Below are positions 34,774-44,212 of a stretch of 64,000 nt of DNA, one piece after another. The stretch is taken from positions 4,278,001-4,342,000 of the forward strand of contig NZ_CP036298.1 in NCBI RefSeq assembly GCF_007752135.1, read 5' to 3'. Position 1 is the stretch's first letter. Each line of letters opens with the position of its first letter. Made by a program: the position numbers and the translations under genes. A model generated the notes under the pieces. The model did not search any database, had not been told where the DNA came from, and saw only the letters and a program-made list of their open reading frames with translations. This stretch comes from Aureliella helgolandensis (lineage in GTDB: Bacteria > Planctomycetota > Planctomycetia > Pirellulales > Pirellulaceae).

Positions 34774-36837
34774 CTACAACGATTCCAGGAAATAGAGCAA
34801 GTGCTTAAGTTCTGTCTGGGAAAGCTTTCTTGGCAGTTGATGCTCTTCGATGGCCAGCACATCACACAGAGAACGCGCGCGGCCATCATGGAACAGTGCA
34901 TTTTGGCGTTGGCTGACTGCGACCAAACTGGGCGGATTGAAGTACTGCATCGCGTGCTCATCGACCAAGCCCACGTCATAGACATCCGGCGAAGTGTAAT
35001 GATTGCCTGCATGACAGGCATTGCAACCCAACTCGGTGAACAACAGCTTCCCTTCCGCGAAGGCCGTCGCCCCCTGGGGCGTGACTACCGCTTCAGAGTC
35101 TGGAGAAGAGGTTCGTGGCGTCTGGGACCGGGGGGAGCGGGCCACTCGCAAGCTCGGGGGCTCTGGCAGAGAGCGGATGAATGCAGCCAGTGCAGCCACG
35201 TCCGCCGGGACGACCTCGTAATCACTGGCCATCGTGGATTCAATCGAATGGGCAATCTGCGCTTCCAGCGATTCCATCTTTCCACCCCAACTGTAGGGTG
35301 CCGTTTCCGCTTGCCCCATCAAGGAGAGGACTCGCTTGGGGGATCCGAGCGTTTTGTCGGTGAGATTGTCATTAAGCTGTCCGTTGGTGTGCCCTTGGCT
35401 ATGGCAACTGTGGCAGCTCATCCAACCGTCGTGAGCGACACGTGAGTTGAAGAACAACTGTTCACCGCGTTCGACCAGAGTGGGCTCACGAATCGGCCCC
35501 AGCATGATTTGCTGTGATTCGTAAGTTTGAAGATCGATGAGCGTTAGAGAATCACTAAACTCGTTCACGACCACCAACTGCTGGCCGTCGGGAGTAAACT
35601 GGCAATCGATGGGGTGTAAACCAACCGGAACCTGTTTCCAGCTCGTGTCCTGTGGTGCTCCAATCGCCACACGGTTAATGCCACCCAGCGTCACTGCCGC
35701 CAATCCATCGTCGCGCAGTCGCAGCATGGTGGGATCGCCTGCACCATTACCCGAGCGACCTAAAGGGGTAAAGCGGCTTTCCGGATAGATGGCTTCTCCC
35801 TCATTCTCGATCAGTCGTTGGGCCTTGATCCAACGTAAATTGTTACTCATCAGTCCACCCCAAGTGATATCTCCCTGCACACTGGGAACAAACTCGTTGA
35901 GCAGCTGATGGGGGAACAACACGTAGTTTCCATCCTCAACGAGCAGGGGACGTCCAATGTTGTGTTCGTACAGTTGGGCGTGATTGATGACCTCAAACTT
36001 CGCACGATCGACGATCACGAAGTCACGTCCGAACGCATCGGTAATCAGCAATGCATCCTGAGCGGGCAGCGCCAGCATCTGTCCGCCGCACATGGGTAGA
36101 TCGAGAGTTCGGCGGGCGGATGCGCGGAGGTCGTGTGGTACCGTGCGCTCTGGTTGATTCGAGAATTGCCACTCGTAAACCCGTTGGGACCATAGTCCTG
36201 TAACCCAGATGACGTTCAAGTCCGCATCGTATAGAACTTGACTCGGTTTTCCCGGAACGGGCAGACGCAGAACTTCTTCCCAACGCCCATCGCTTTCGCG
36301 GTAAATGGCTACGCACTCTTGGGCCACATCCGCCAAGGCCACCGTCGTGCAATCGATCGGTGTGACCGAGGTGAACTGGCTGTTGGGGACTTCGATTACG
36401 GACTCCACTGCCAGCGTGGTCAGGTTGAGTTCGAAGACTTGGCCGCTCAATTTCGTGCTAATGAGCGCTCGCACAGGGGAGGGGAGGGGGACCGTTTTCG
36501 CGGTTTCTGCTGGAGCGGTTGCCGCTGTGGCTGATGCAGGTGCCCCGTTCGTTGCGGGCGCACTCTCCAAAAATGCGATGGCCTGCGGCTGACGATACTC
36601 TCCCCGCGGATCGTAGCTCACATTGATGGGATCGGCGGTTCCCCCCTCGCGTGCAGGATATTTTCCCCGAGCGTATCGGGATGCTGCGTTATAGCCTTCC
36701 GCCGCAGGGGATTCGGGAACCAGCGAAGCATACTCCCCCGAATCGGAACGGGCAGGATAGGGTTCTTGTGCCCTTGCTCGATTGGCTACAACCAAGCCTT
36801 CTCCACAAATCAAAAACCACAAGATTAGGCTACGCAC
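34774..36837 (-). CDS. Secreted di-heme cytochrome c with propeller-like domain
   Basis: A 687-residue protein with a signal peptide (MRSLILWFLICGEGLVVANRARA). A low-complexity region (to about 120) precedes a beta-propeller-like domain (about 125-450, with NELSDSLTLIDLQTYE-type repeats: VNEFSDSLTLIDLQTYE). Two heme sites follow: CHSCH near 473 and CNACH near 604, in a MauG/CcpA-like region ending with NALFHDGRA. A Ser/Pro/Arg-rich linker separates the two heme domains. It is probably an extracytoplasmic peroxidase or oxidase. It lies 30 bp downstream of the ABC permease gene on the same strand. Confidence 0.85.
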   Translation of the reverse strand: MRSLILWFLICGEGLVVANRARAQEPYPARSDSGEYASLVPESPAAEGYNAASRYARGKYPAREGGTADPINVSYDPRGEYRQPQAIAFLESAPATNGAPASATAATAPAETAKTVPLPSPVRALISTKLSGQVFELNLTTLAVESVIEVPNSQFTSVTPIDCTTVALADVAQECVAIYRESDGRWEEVLRLPVPGKPSQVLYDADLNVIWVTGLWSQRVYEWQFSNQPERTVPHDLRASARRTLDLPMCGGQMLALPAQDALLITDAFGRDFVIVDRAKFEVINHAQLYEHNIGRPLLVEDGNYVLFPHQLLNEFVPSVQGDITWGGLMSNNLRWIKAQRLIENEGEAIYPESRFTPLGRSGNGAGDPTMLRLRDDGLAAVTLGGINRVAIGAPQDTSWKQVPVGLHPIDCQFTPDGQQLVVVNEFSDSLTLIDLQTYESQQIMLGPIREPTLVERGEQLFFNSRVAHDGWMSCHSCHSQGHTNGQLNDNLTDKTLGSPKRVLSLMGQAETAPYSWGGKMESLEAQIAHSIESTMASDYEVVPADVAALAAFIRSLPEPPSLRVARSPRSQTPRTSSPDSEAVVTPQGATAFAEGKLLFTELGCNACHAGNHYTSPDVYDVGLVDEHAMQYFNPPSLVAVSQRQNALFHDGRARSLCDVLAIEEHQLPRKLSQTELKHLLYFLESL

Positions 36838-36867
36838 AGAATACTCCTGCGGATCGAGGGAGAAAGA

Positions 36868-39204
36868 TTAGGCGGGTTGTTCGACGGGGGAAAGGGAGAG
36901 TGTTTCAACGGTTGAAACGCTGGGACGCGTCGTCAACCAGATCATGATGCCGCCCAACACAAACAGCACCGCTCCCAAGACCAGCCAGTTCGCAGGCAAA
37001 TGCGTTTCCTCTTCCACAAACCAATTCATGCGTTCCAGCTGCTTCTGGTAGTACAGCAGGGAGAGCAACAAACCATTGTGCAGACAGTGCAGGAGCATTC
37101 CTGGCCACAGCGACCGGGTTCGGCAGGCGATCCAGGCCAGTATAAGTCCCATGAACGTTGAAGGCAAAAAACGCTCAATCGCTAGGACATTGGAGGTCAC
37201 CACGTGCATCAGTCCGAACAGGATCGACGAGAGGATAATGGACCATGCCACCGAATAGCGATTTAGAGAGCTCAGTACAAATCCGCGGAACAGAAATTCT
37301 TCGCAGACCGCTGGCGTTAACGCAAAAACAAACAACACGATCCACAGTGGCATTTGTTGAAGCTGCTCCTTAAAGCTCATGACTTGTTTCAGTTTATCGG
37401 GCTCCAGTGAGCCGATACCCAGCCCACGGCCCGCAATAAAGATCTCGTGCGCTGCCATCCAAGCCGATACGCCCAAGAACAGCACGGCAGGTAACCATAA
37501 ACTCCATTGCTTAAGCGTTGGCCAAGCTAAGCGGAACGTCGGCACAAATGCGATTCTCCGGTACCAACAAATGCAAGCGGGAAAAAACATAAGGAGAGCA
37601 AACGAGACTACGGCTGAAATCCAGAGTCGATCAGACATCTCGGAACTCAATGCCGGAATCGCACTCGACGCAACGAAGTACAGTGGGAACATTCCGGCCA
37701 TGGTCATCGCCATCTGATCGACGGTCGGGTACTTAGCCCACTTCACGGGCCGCATCAGCAGATCTCGCCAACTCCCCTGGCTTCCATGCATGGAAGCATC
37801 TGAACCAAAGAGGCGGCTAGCAACCGCCAAGGCAGCCAGCGCATAGAGCGCATTGCAGATCACGGCAATCAACGCCGTGTTCCATTCAGCGGTCCCTAGC
37901 AGGATTTGTCGAGCGAGCAGGACAATATTGACCAGCGGAACGGTAGCGAGAATCCCAGTAAATTTCAGGCCTGGCATGAGGCTCATCACCCCTGGGGTCA
38001 ATGCCAGCAGCATCAGAGGAATGAGATAGGCTTGAGCCTCCTTAAAACTCTTCGCGAAACTCGTCACCGCTAGCAGCAGGGCAGCAAAAAACATGGTGAA
38101 TAGCACAAGCAACACCAACACCGTGCCCACGACGCCCGCCGATAGGATGCCATCTCCAAACACCAACTTACCAATTCCGCTGATCCACAAGGTGATCGTC
38201 ATCGCTGCCAAATTTGCCAATGCAGTCAGCAAAGCTACGGTGACCACCGCGCTATACTTTGCCAGCAGAATGGCAGAAGTAGGAGTCGGTGAAATGATCA
38301 GCGCTTCCATGGTCCCCCGCTCGCGCTCGCCGGCGGTCAAGTCAATAGCGGGGTAAACTGCTCCCGCCATCGTCATCAGCACCAAGACCAGTGGCACCAT
38401 TGTCGCCAGAATATCGGCATAGCTGCTCTTCATGGCCACGGGAGTTGCCAAGATGCGGAAGGGGGCATCGTACTGCGGCCCAGCTGCTTGCCCGGCCGCT
38501 AAGTTGTTGACCGCTGCCAACATCCGCTCGAGTAATTGCAGAGCTCGTTCGCTTTGCTGGTCTCCCTGCCGATAGCGAACTTCGTAGCTGCCCAATAGTC
38601 TCATCGCCGATTGCGGGTCGATCGTGTCGTTATCGGGACTCCCCAGCTGCAATGCGGCCGGTGGCAGCGCATCGGACTCCGAGTCTGGAGCATCTGGCTC
38701 GGTTGCCAATTCAGGCGTGGAATCCGCGGCCTCCGAATGTGGGAGATTGGAATCCGAATTGTTGGAGCGTCGGGTAATGACCACGTCCACCGAGCGACTT
38801 CGCAGCGCTTCGCGGCCACTATCGCGCAGCACCATCAGCTGCGGTTCGGGGAGAGCATCCAACTGGGGCGTTGCTTCGAGTACCGCCGCGGCCTGCCCCT
38901 CCTGGACGACCTCTTCGAGATAGACGGGAGAGCTCTCGCGATCCATCAGCAAGGAATAGCCCAACTCCAACACTCGCGGCAATTGGCTTTGCTTGAGCTC
39001 AGCCCCCACGCCGATGGAAACGGTCAATTTGGTATCACCGCTAAAGTTCGTGAGCAGCACTCGATTGAGCACCAAGCTCAACAGTGGGTAAACCAGCAAC
39101 GGCATCAGCACGAGCGTTACGATCGTACGACGATCTCGCAGCGATTCTCGCAATTCTTTTAGACACATCCGTAACAAACGTGCGGGGCCTACGCGGGCTG
39201 ACAT
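36868..39204 (-). CDS. ABC-2 type permease fused to CPBP intramembrane protease
   Basis: A 778-residue membrane protein. The N-terminal part is a NatB-like ABC-2 permease with a first helix near 33-53, a large extracytoplasmic loop rich in Ser, Asp and Glu, and a helix block. The C-terminal part carries the CPBP/CAAX protease motifs: EEFLFRG near 633, FGLMH and HCLHNG. Its ATPase partner is the gene just upstream, which it overlaps by 16 bp. GGAG 7 nt before ATG 39204 supports this start over a frame running to 39354. The pair probably exports a small ion or peptide, possibly processed by the protease. Confidence 0.9.
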   Translation of the reverse strand: MSARVGPARLLRMCLKELRESLRDRRTIVTLVLMPLLVYPLLSLVLNRVLLTNFSGDTKLTVSIGVGAELKQSQLPRVLELGYSLLMDRESSPVYLEEVVQEGQAAAVLEATPQLDALPEPQLMVLRDSGREALRSRSVDVVITRRSNNSDSNLPHSEAADSTPELATEPDAPDSESDALPPAALQLGSPDNDTIDPQSAMRLLGSYEVRYRQGDQQSERALQLLERMLAAVNNLAAGQAAGPQYDAPFRILATPVAMKSSYADILATMVPLVLVLMTMAGAVYPAIDLTAGERERGTMEALIISPTPTSAILLAKYSAVVTVALLTALANLAAMTITLWISGIGKLVFGDGILSAGVVGTVLVLLVLFTMFFAALLLAVTSFAKSFKEAQAYLIPLMLLALTPGVMSLMPGLKFTGILATVPLVNIVLLARQILLGTAEWNTALIAVICNALYALAALAVASRLFGSDASMHGSQGSWRDLLMRPVKWAKYPTVDQMAMTMAGMFPLYFVASSAIPALSSEMSDRLWISAVVSFALLMFFPACICWYRRIAFVPTFRLAWPTLKQWSLWLPAVLFLGVSAWMAAHEIFIAGRGLGIGSLEPDKLKQVMSFKEQLQQMPLWIVLFVFALTPAVCEEFLFRGFVLSSLNRYSVAWSIILSSILFGLMHVVTSNVLAIERFLPSTFMGLILAWIACRTRSLWPGMLLHCLHNGLLLSLLYYQKQLERMNWFVEEETHLPANWLVLGAVLFVLGGIMIWLTTRPSVSTVETLSLSPVEQPA

Positions 39205-39986
39205 ACGTCGTCTCCGTGCAAGCTCACATCGGTTTGATGCATCATGCTTAAGAACATCTCGGTTAGGTGTTTCTTTCCGGTCGCTTCGCGAATTTCGGGA
39301 AGTGTACCAGTGTACATAAGGCAACCGCGATGCAGCAATCCAAATCGATCGCACACGCGTTCCGCTTCATCTAAGCGGTGCGTCGACAACAACACAGCTT
39401 TCCCGAGCTCTTTCAGATGGGAGATGAATTGGAATACGGTTTGACTGCCAACGACATCGAGGCCACGGGTCGGTTCATCGAGCAGCATTACTGGGGGATC
39501 ATGCATCAATCCACGAGCTAGGATGACGCGTTGCTTCTGCCCGGTGCTCAACGTGCAGCAGCGTTGGTCGATAAATCGCCCAAGTTCCAGACGCTCTGAG
39601 ATCTGTTCTAAACGCTGTTTGGCGAGCTGCATTGGGACTGCATAGAGATCGGCGAAATACAGCAGCATCTCACGTACGGTCAACCATGGGTAGACTCCAT
39701 CGTTGGTGGAAACCATGCCGATTTGGGCGCGAACCGCGGCCGAGTCGGGACCGGTGCGAATTCCTCCCACCTCGGCATACCCCGAATCGGGACGCAATAG
39801 CCCCATTACGATCCGCAGCGTGGTTGTCTTGCCGGCACCATTGGGACCAAGCAATCCAAAGACTTCGCCCGAGGCGACAGAAAAGTTGATGCCATTGAGT
39901 GCTTCAACGCGTTGGCCGGCCCACTCAAATCGCTTGACCAATTCGGATGCTGTAATCAATTGGGAATCCCTATTGGTCGATGACAA
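39189..39986 (-). CDS. ABC transporter ATP-binding protein, NatA-like
   Basis: A 265-residue ATPase with Walker A GPNGAGKTTT (47-56), signature LSTGQKQRV and Walker B VMLLDEPTRGLD. The best start is TTG 39986; no ATG lies before the ATPase core, and the ribosome site is weak, so the N-terminus is uncertain. It energises the permease-protease fusion encoded directly downstream with a 16-bp overlap, which points to coupled translation. Confidence 0.92.
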   Translation of the reverse strand: MSSTNRDSQLITASELVKRFEWAGQRVEALNGINFSVASGEVFGLLGPNGAGKTTTLRIVMGLLRPDSGYAEVGGIRTGPDSAAVRAQIGMVSTNDGVYPWLTVREMLLYFADLYAVPMQLAKQRLEQISERLELGRFIDQRCCTLSTGQKQRVILARGLMHDPPVMLLDEPTRGLDVVGSQTVFQFISHLKELGKAVLLSTHRLDEAERVCDRFGLLHRGCLMYTGTLPEIREATGKKHLTEMFLSMMHQTDVSLHGDDVCQPA

Positions 39987-40563
39987 TTCGTCACTAACTT
40001 GGCTCCGACTAAAAATCGAAAATGCGGTTCTCCACGCAACTGCACGGCAACCTTCCCACTCAGCGAATCCCCGCTAAAAAACTTCGCTTGAGCCACCAAT
40101 CGTTGTCGAGCGCCTGAACCGAACAACGCTCCGCATGGGATGGAGATGGCTGCCACATCAAGCAAAGGCGTAGCGGTCCCTGAGTCTTGTAGCCAGCATT
40201 GTAGCGGAATTCGGTTTTCCCATCTGCCGGACTGTGTGGAGTAGCAACCGGAAGTCGACGAATTTCGGATTATCGCGAAAACCAGCACATCCGGCACGTC
40301 CCTCAAACTCCACTTGCCTCCTGAGAACTTCCTGCTAGAGCAACGCTCGCACTCTTCACCCAATCCGGTAGTGCGACCTAGATTCCCTTACTAGTGCAAT
40401 TGCGGTCGCGGCTATGGAGCAGCGACCTTCGCACGCAGTTGGCTAGAGAGCACTGTTGAATTGAATGGAAATGAACTTGAAATGCAATGGAATGACCGAT
40501 AGGCGGCTGTTGCCCCGTTCGGAACTCCACCCCAACTAAGTCGAATTGAAAGTGAAAATCCTT
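39987..40563. other. Divergent intergenic region
   Basis: Lies between the ABC ATPase start and the HAMP-like gene. A minus-strand open frame (39956-40363) overlaps the ATPase start but has no ribosome site or recognisable motif, so I do not call it. No repeat or tRNA seen. Confidence 0.4.
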
Positions 40564-40971
40564 ATGTCCAATCACCGCGGAAAGCTCTTTGTCGATAGCG
40601 TTGTTCAAGGCGCATTAGCAAAACGCGTGCTACTGCACTGGTGCGTGTTCTTCTTTCTTTCCTTGATCTCCTTGTTTGCGATCGAGTTCTTTACGACGGG
40701 TCCCAACATCACATTTGCAGAGCACTTGCAGCATCTTTGGAGCAAGTATGGGTTCTTCATTCTGTTGATGCTGGCGATCGTTCCGACGTTCATCTATGAC
40801 ACCGTCAAACTTAGCCACCGATTCGTTGGGCCGATCATCCGACTCAGGAATTCAATTCGCATGTTAGCCGATGGCGAGAAAGTCGCAGAATTGCAATTTC
40901 GAGACAACGACTTTTGGAGCGAAATCTCCGATGACTTCAACCGCGCAGCGCGTCGTATCGATGGCGCCTAG
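40564..40971 (+). CDS. HAMP-like membrane protein without output domain
   Basis: A 135-residue protein with two membrane helices (about 24-43 and 62-82) followed by a HAMP-like segment (HRFVGPIIRLRNSIRMLADGEKV, with the typical P and spacing). There is no kinase, cyclase or methyl-accepting domain after it. It may signal through a separate partner. ATG 40564 is preferred over TTG 40546; the ribosome site is weak. It precedes the TadE gene by 54 bp, suggesting an operon with the Tad-type genes. Confidence 0.8.
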   Translation: MSNHRGKLFVDSVVQGALAKRVLLHWCVFFFLSLISLFAIEFFTTGPNITFAEHLQHLWSKYGFFILLMLAIVPTFIYDTVKLSHRFVGPIIRLRNSIRMLADGEKVAELQFRDNDFWSEISDDFNRAARRIDGA

Positions 40972-41025
40972 CCTCAGTCTCAACCACGAATGCACGCTTC
41001 ACTGAAATATTGAGAGAATCTAGAC

Positions 41026-41457
41026 ATGCTGCTTCTCCCATCACGCAAAATGCGTGGTCGCCATAAGGCTCCCCCACCGAATCGCAGTGGTACGGCGATC
41101 GTCGAACTGGCTGTGTGCTTGCCGTTTCTTGGGCTGATGATTTTTGCATCGCTGGAAGGCGCAAACATGCTCTTCGTGCGACAGGCGCTCGTGCAATCTG
41201 CCTACGAAACCAGCAAAGCATCGGCGCGGGTGAAGACCACCCAGGCTCAGGCTGAAGTCATTGGACGGCAGGTCTTGGCCGCTCGGCGCATCGACAACCC
41301 AACCTTTACCTTTACACCGGCCGATGTGGACGCTCTTGCCCCTGGGACACCGTTTACGGTCAGCGTGTCTGCTCCCGGCGACTCTCGCAGCATCACCGGA
41401 ATTGGGCCATTCAACGGCCTAACTATCCAAGCACAAGCCACCATGAATAAGGAATAG
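41026..41457 (+). CDS. TadE-like pseudopilin
   Basis: A 143-residue protein with the TadE signature: a short basic N-terminus, then GTAIVELAVCLPFLGLMIFA with the conserved Glu at the start of the helix. TadE proteins are minor pseudopilins of the Flp/Tad pilus, cleaved by a prepilin peptidase (TadV). The remainder is a small extracytoplasmic domain. GAGAGAA about 7 nt before the ATG supports the start. The TadG-like gene begins 7 bp downstream. Confidence 0.85.
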   Translation: MLLLPSRKMRGRHKAPPPNRSGTAIVELAVCLPFLGLMIFASLEGANMLFVRQALVQSAYETSKASARVKTTQAQAEVIGRQVLAARRIDNPTFTFTPADVDALAPGTPFTVSVSAPGDSRSITGIGPFNGLTIQAQATMNKE

Positions 41458-41463
41458 CCTGTA

Positions 41464-42501
41464 GTGAGATGCCCCCCCCACAACCGTCGCGGCGCCATGT
41501 TAATTCTGGTCGCTGCGGTACTGGTAATCCTGCTTGTTGGCGCCGTATTCAGTATTGATGTGGCCTACATGCACATGGTCCGAGCCGAACTAAGAACCGC
41601 CACCGACGCAGCCGCCCGAGCTGGTTCGGAGGTGCTGTCACGAACTCAAGATACCGATTTGGCGCGGGCCACCGCTGCCAACATCGCCCTGCAGAATATT
41701 GTGGCTGGCGAAGGCCTCGTGCTGGAGGCCGATGACATCGAAATTGGTGGCGTCCAACGCAATGCCAACGGTCGCCTCGACTTTCTATCCAACCAAGCTC
41801 CCTTCAACGCCGTGCGGGTTAACGGACGGCGCGAAGACAGCTCGGTGAATGGATCGGTACGCCTATTCTTTGCCCGCCTGTTTACCCCTGAACCCTTCCA
41901 GCCGGTGCAATCGGCTACTGCGGCCGCCAGCGTCATGGACGTGGCTCTAGTTTTGGACGTCTCGGGATCCATGAGCACCCGCTCCGGCGGTGTGACTCGC
42001 ATCCAAGCCCTCAAAGACTCAGTCAATGTATTTCTCGATGAGATCGAACGCAGCAGTCCGCATGTGATCGTCTCGCTCTCGACCTACTCCACAACCGCTC
42101 AAAAGTTGATACCGCTCACCAGCAACTTTGCATCGATCCGCGCTCGGGTCGCCACGTTCAATGCGAATGGCCTAACGGCGATCGGAAACGGGCTGCTAAC
42201 GGGCAGCAATTCGCTAACGCAGGATGCAAACCGCCGCGATTTTGCCGCCAAAGTCATAATTATCATGACCGATGGTCAGCAGAACACTGGGCCTAGTCCG
42301 GCCACAACCGTCAATACAGCGGTTGCCCGTGGGCAGACCGTCCATACCATCACCTTCAGCTCCGGAGCCAATCAGAACCTCATGCGACAAGTGGCGCAGG
42401 CGACCGTTGGTGGCATCCATATCCATGCCGATGATGCAGCCGATCTAGCAGCCGCTTTTGAAGAAATTGCCCGCACGCTCTCTGTTACTCTCATTGATTA
42501 G
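41464..42501 (+). CDS. TadG-like protein with von Willebrand A domain
   Basis: A 345-residue protein. The N-terminus (NRRGAMLILVAAVLVILLVG) is the TadG helix, followed by the DAAARAG region. The C-terminal half is a von Willebrand A domain with the metal-ion site DVSGSM (Asp165, Ser167, Ser169). TadG proteins are thought to help Flp pilus assembly or adhesion at the cell surface. The start is GTG 41464, 7 bp after tadE; a later ATG would cut the basic N-terminus. The third gene follows after 9 bp. Confidence 0.88.
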   Translation: MRCPPHNRRGAMLILVAAVLVILLVGAVFSIDVAYMHMVRAELRTATDAAARAGSEVLSRTQDTDLARATAANIALQNIVAGEGLVLEADDIEIGGVQRNANGRLDFLSNQAPFNAVRVNGRREDSSVNGSVRLFFARLFTPEPFQPVQSATAAASVMDVALVLDVSGSMSTRSGGVTRIQALKDSVNVFLDEIERSSPHVIVSLSTYSTTAQKLIPLTSNFASIRARVATFNANGLTAIGNGLLTGSNSLTQDANRRDFAAKVIIIMTDGQQNTGPSPATTVNTAVARGQTVHTITFSSGANQNLMRQVAQATVGGIHIHADDAADLAAAFEEIARTLSVTLID

Positions 42502-42510
42502 AAAACCACT

Positions 42511-42924
42511 ATGTACCAGTTTCAGAAATTCTCTTGGCGGCGCAAAAATGAGAATCGGCGCGGCGTCGTTTCAGTTGAGTTCGCATTGACTGCTCCCCTG
42601 TTGTTCCTACTGCTGTTCGCCGCACTTGAATTGGGGCACGCCAACATGGTCCTCAATACCGCAGAAGCCGCGGCCTACGAAGGCGCCCGCGTGGGAATCA
42701 TCCCTGGCGCCACCGCGGCCGAATGCCAAGCTGCCGCCAATCGCATCCTCGATGTGTGCAGCGTGCACGGTGCACAGGTTGTGGTAACCCCAGCCAACCT
42801 AAACTTGGCGACCGACACCGTTGCAATCGATATTTCCGTTCCCTACAGCCAAAACACAATGGGCATTGCGAACTTCACTGGCTCGCTAGTCATCAGCCGT
42901 CGCTGCGAATTGACTCGAGAATAG
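42511..42924 (+). CDS. TadE-like pseudopilin, second copy
   Basis: A 137-residue protein with NRRGVVSVEFALTAPLLFLLLFA, the TadE/TadF helix with its conserved Glu. It is clearly distinct in sequence from the first TadE. Two Cys residues (about 71 and 79) lie in the extracytoplasmic part, and one near the end. It closes the TadE-TadG-TadE unit. No pilin (flp), secretin, ATPase or prepilin peptidase gene is in the window. Confidence 0.85.
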   Translation: MYQFQKFSWRRKNENRRGVVSVEFALTAPLLFLLLFAALELGHANMVLNTAEAAAYEGARVGIIPGATAAECQAAANRILDVCSVHGAQVVVTPANLNLATDTVAIDISVPYSQNTMGIANFTGSLVISRRCELTRE

Positions 42925-43156
42925 CCTCTCGCCACTGCCCCTCGTTCGGCGCTCTGTGGAAAGTCGCTCAGCGGCGACGCGTTTCCGATTTAGACGAGGG
43001 CAAATTCGATTACAATGCTCCCAACCTAACTCAAACTGGGTGACCGGCGGATCCGCAAATCCTAGCATCCATGCCCTCTTGGACTCTTCCCTTACAAATG
43101 GTCCCAAGGCGGGAGCGTATCTGCCGTTCGCCGCCTAGTCCTTTCGGAGCCGAACG

Positions 43157-44092
43157 ATGCAAGTAAGTTGGATACTCCTGTTGGCAACTCTAGCGAGTTG
43201 TCAGCTGTCTAGCGTGATCAAGGCGCAAGCCCCCGAGACGAATGGTCCCAAGAAATTGGTCATCGTGGCTGGCAAACCCTCGCACCCGCCTCGCATGCAT
43301 GAGTTCAATGCGGGTGTCCAGTTGCTCAACCAATGCCTGGCCGATCTGCCGACGGTCGAATCGCAGTTTGTGCTCAATGGTTGGCCCGAGGATGAGGCCA
43401 TTTTTGAGGATGCAGATGCAGTCGTCTTCTATATGGATGGTGGGCCGAGACACGAGCTAGTGCAAGAAGACGGCCGCCGGTTAAAACTCGCCGCAAAGCT
43501 CGCTGACCGCGGCGTCGGCATCGGCTGCATGCACTACGGTGTCGAAGTTGTGCCAGAGCAAGCCGGCAAGGAATTTATTCACTGGATCGGTGGCCACTAC
43601 GAACACATGTTTTCCTGCAACCCAATGTGGGAACCCCATTTCACCTCTTTTCCTGATCACCCCGTGGCCAACGGCGTAAAGCCCTTTCAGATCAAAGATG
43701 AGTGGTACTTCAATATCCGATTCCTGAACGATCTGTCTGGCAATGAAGCGGCAGCCAGCGAGGGAGTTCAGTTCACGCCCATTTTGGTAGCGGCGCCTTC
43801 CGACGAAGTGCGCGCGGGCCCCTACGTCTATCCCCACGGACCCTATCCGCACATTGAAGCGAACCGTTCCCGCGCCGAGGCTATGATGTGGGTCGTCGAA
43901 CGTGCCGACGGTGGACGAGGTATGGGGTTTACCGGTGGCCACTACCACGACAATTGGTCCAATGACGACTACCGAAAAATCGTCCTTAATGCGTTGGTAT
44001 GGCTAACCAAAGCAGACGTTCCGCCCCAAGGCGTCGAATCGAACCTGGCTCCTGGAACGATCGATGCGAATCTGGATCCCAAAGGTCGGTAA
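43157..44092 (+). CDS. ThuA-like domain protein, secreted
   Basis: A 311-residue protein with a signal peptide (MQVSWILLLATLASCQLSS, possibly a lipoprotein at Cys15). The ThuA fold, related to class I glutamine amidotransferase folds, is shown by KKLVIVAGKPSHPPRMHEFN, GIGCMHYGVEVV and FTGGHYHDNW. ThuA-like proteins are linked to sugar use (trehalose/disaccharide) but many planctomycete members are secreted and uncharacterised. GGAG 7 nt before the ATG is a strong ribosome site. A sulfatase gene follows after 120 bp. Confidence 0.9.
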   Translation: MQVSWILLLATLASCQLSSVIKAQAPETNGPKKLVIVAGKPSHPPRMHEFNAGVQLLNQCLADLPTVESQFVLNGWPEDEAIFEDADAVVFYMDGGPRHELVQEDGRRLKLAAKLADRGVGIGCMHYGVEVVPEQAGKEFIHWIGGHYEHMFSCNPMWEPHFTSFPDHPVANGVKPFQIKDEWYFNIRFLNDLSGNEAAASEGVQFTPILVAAPSDEVRAGPYVYPHGPYPHIEANRSRAEAMMWVVERADGGRGMGFTGGHYHDNWSNDDYRKIVLNALVWLTKADVPPQGVESNLAPGTIDANLDPKGR

Positions 44093-44212
44093 AGATCCTT
44101 GCCCCACTTACTCGGGATCCTCTGCAATTGCCCATAGCGGATGCGGGTATGAGAAGCTGCTAGAATTGTCACTTCAGGCAATCTTAGTGACTCCAGTTTG
44201 AATGGGCTTAAA

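Noticed and set aside
39956-40363. Minus-strand open frame of 135 codons before the ABC ATPase
   Set aside because: Its end looks partly protein-like, but it overlaps the ATPase start, has no recognisable motif and no ribosome site. A homology search would decide.
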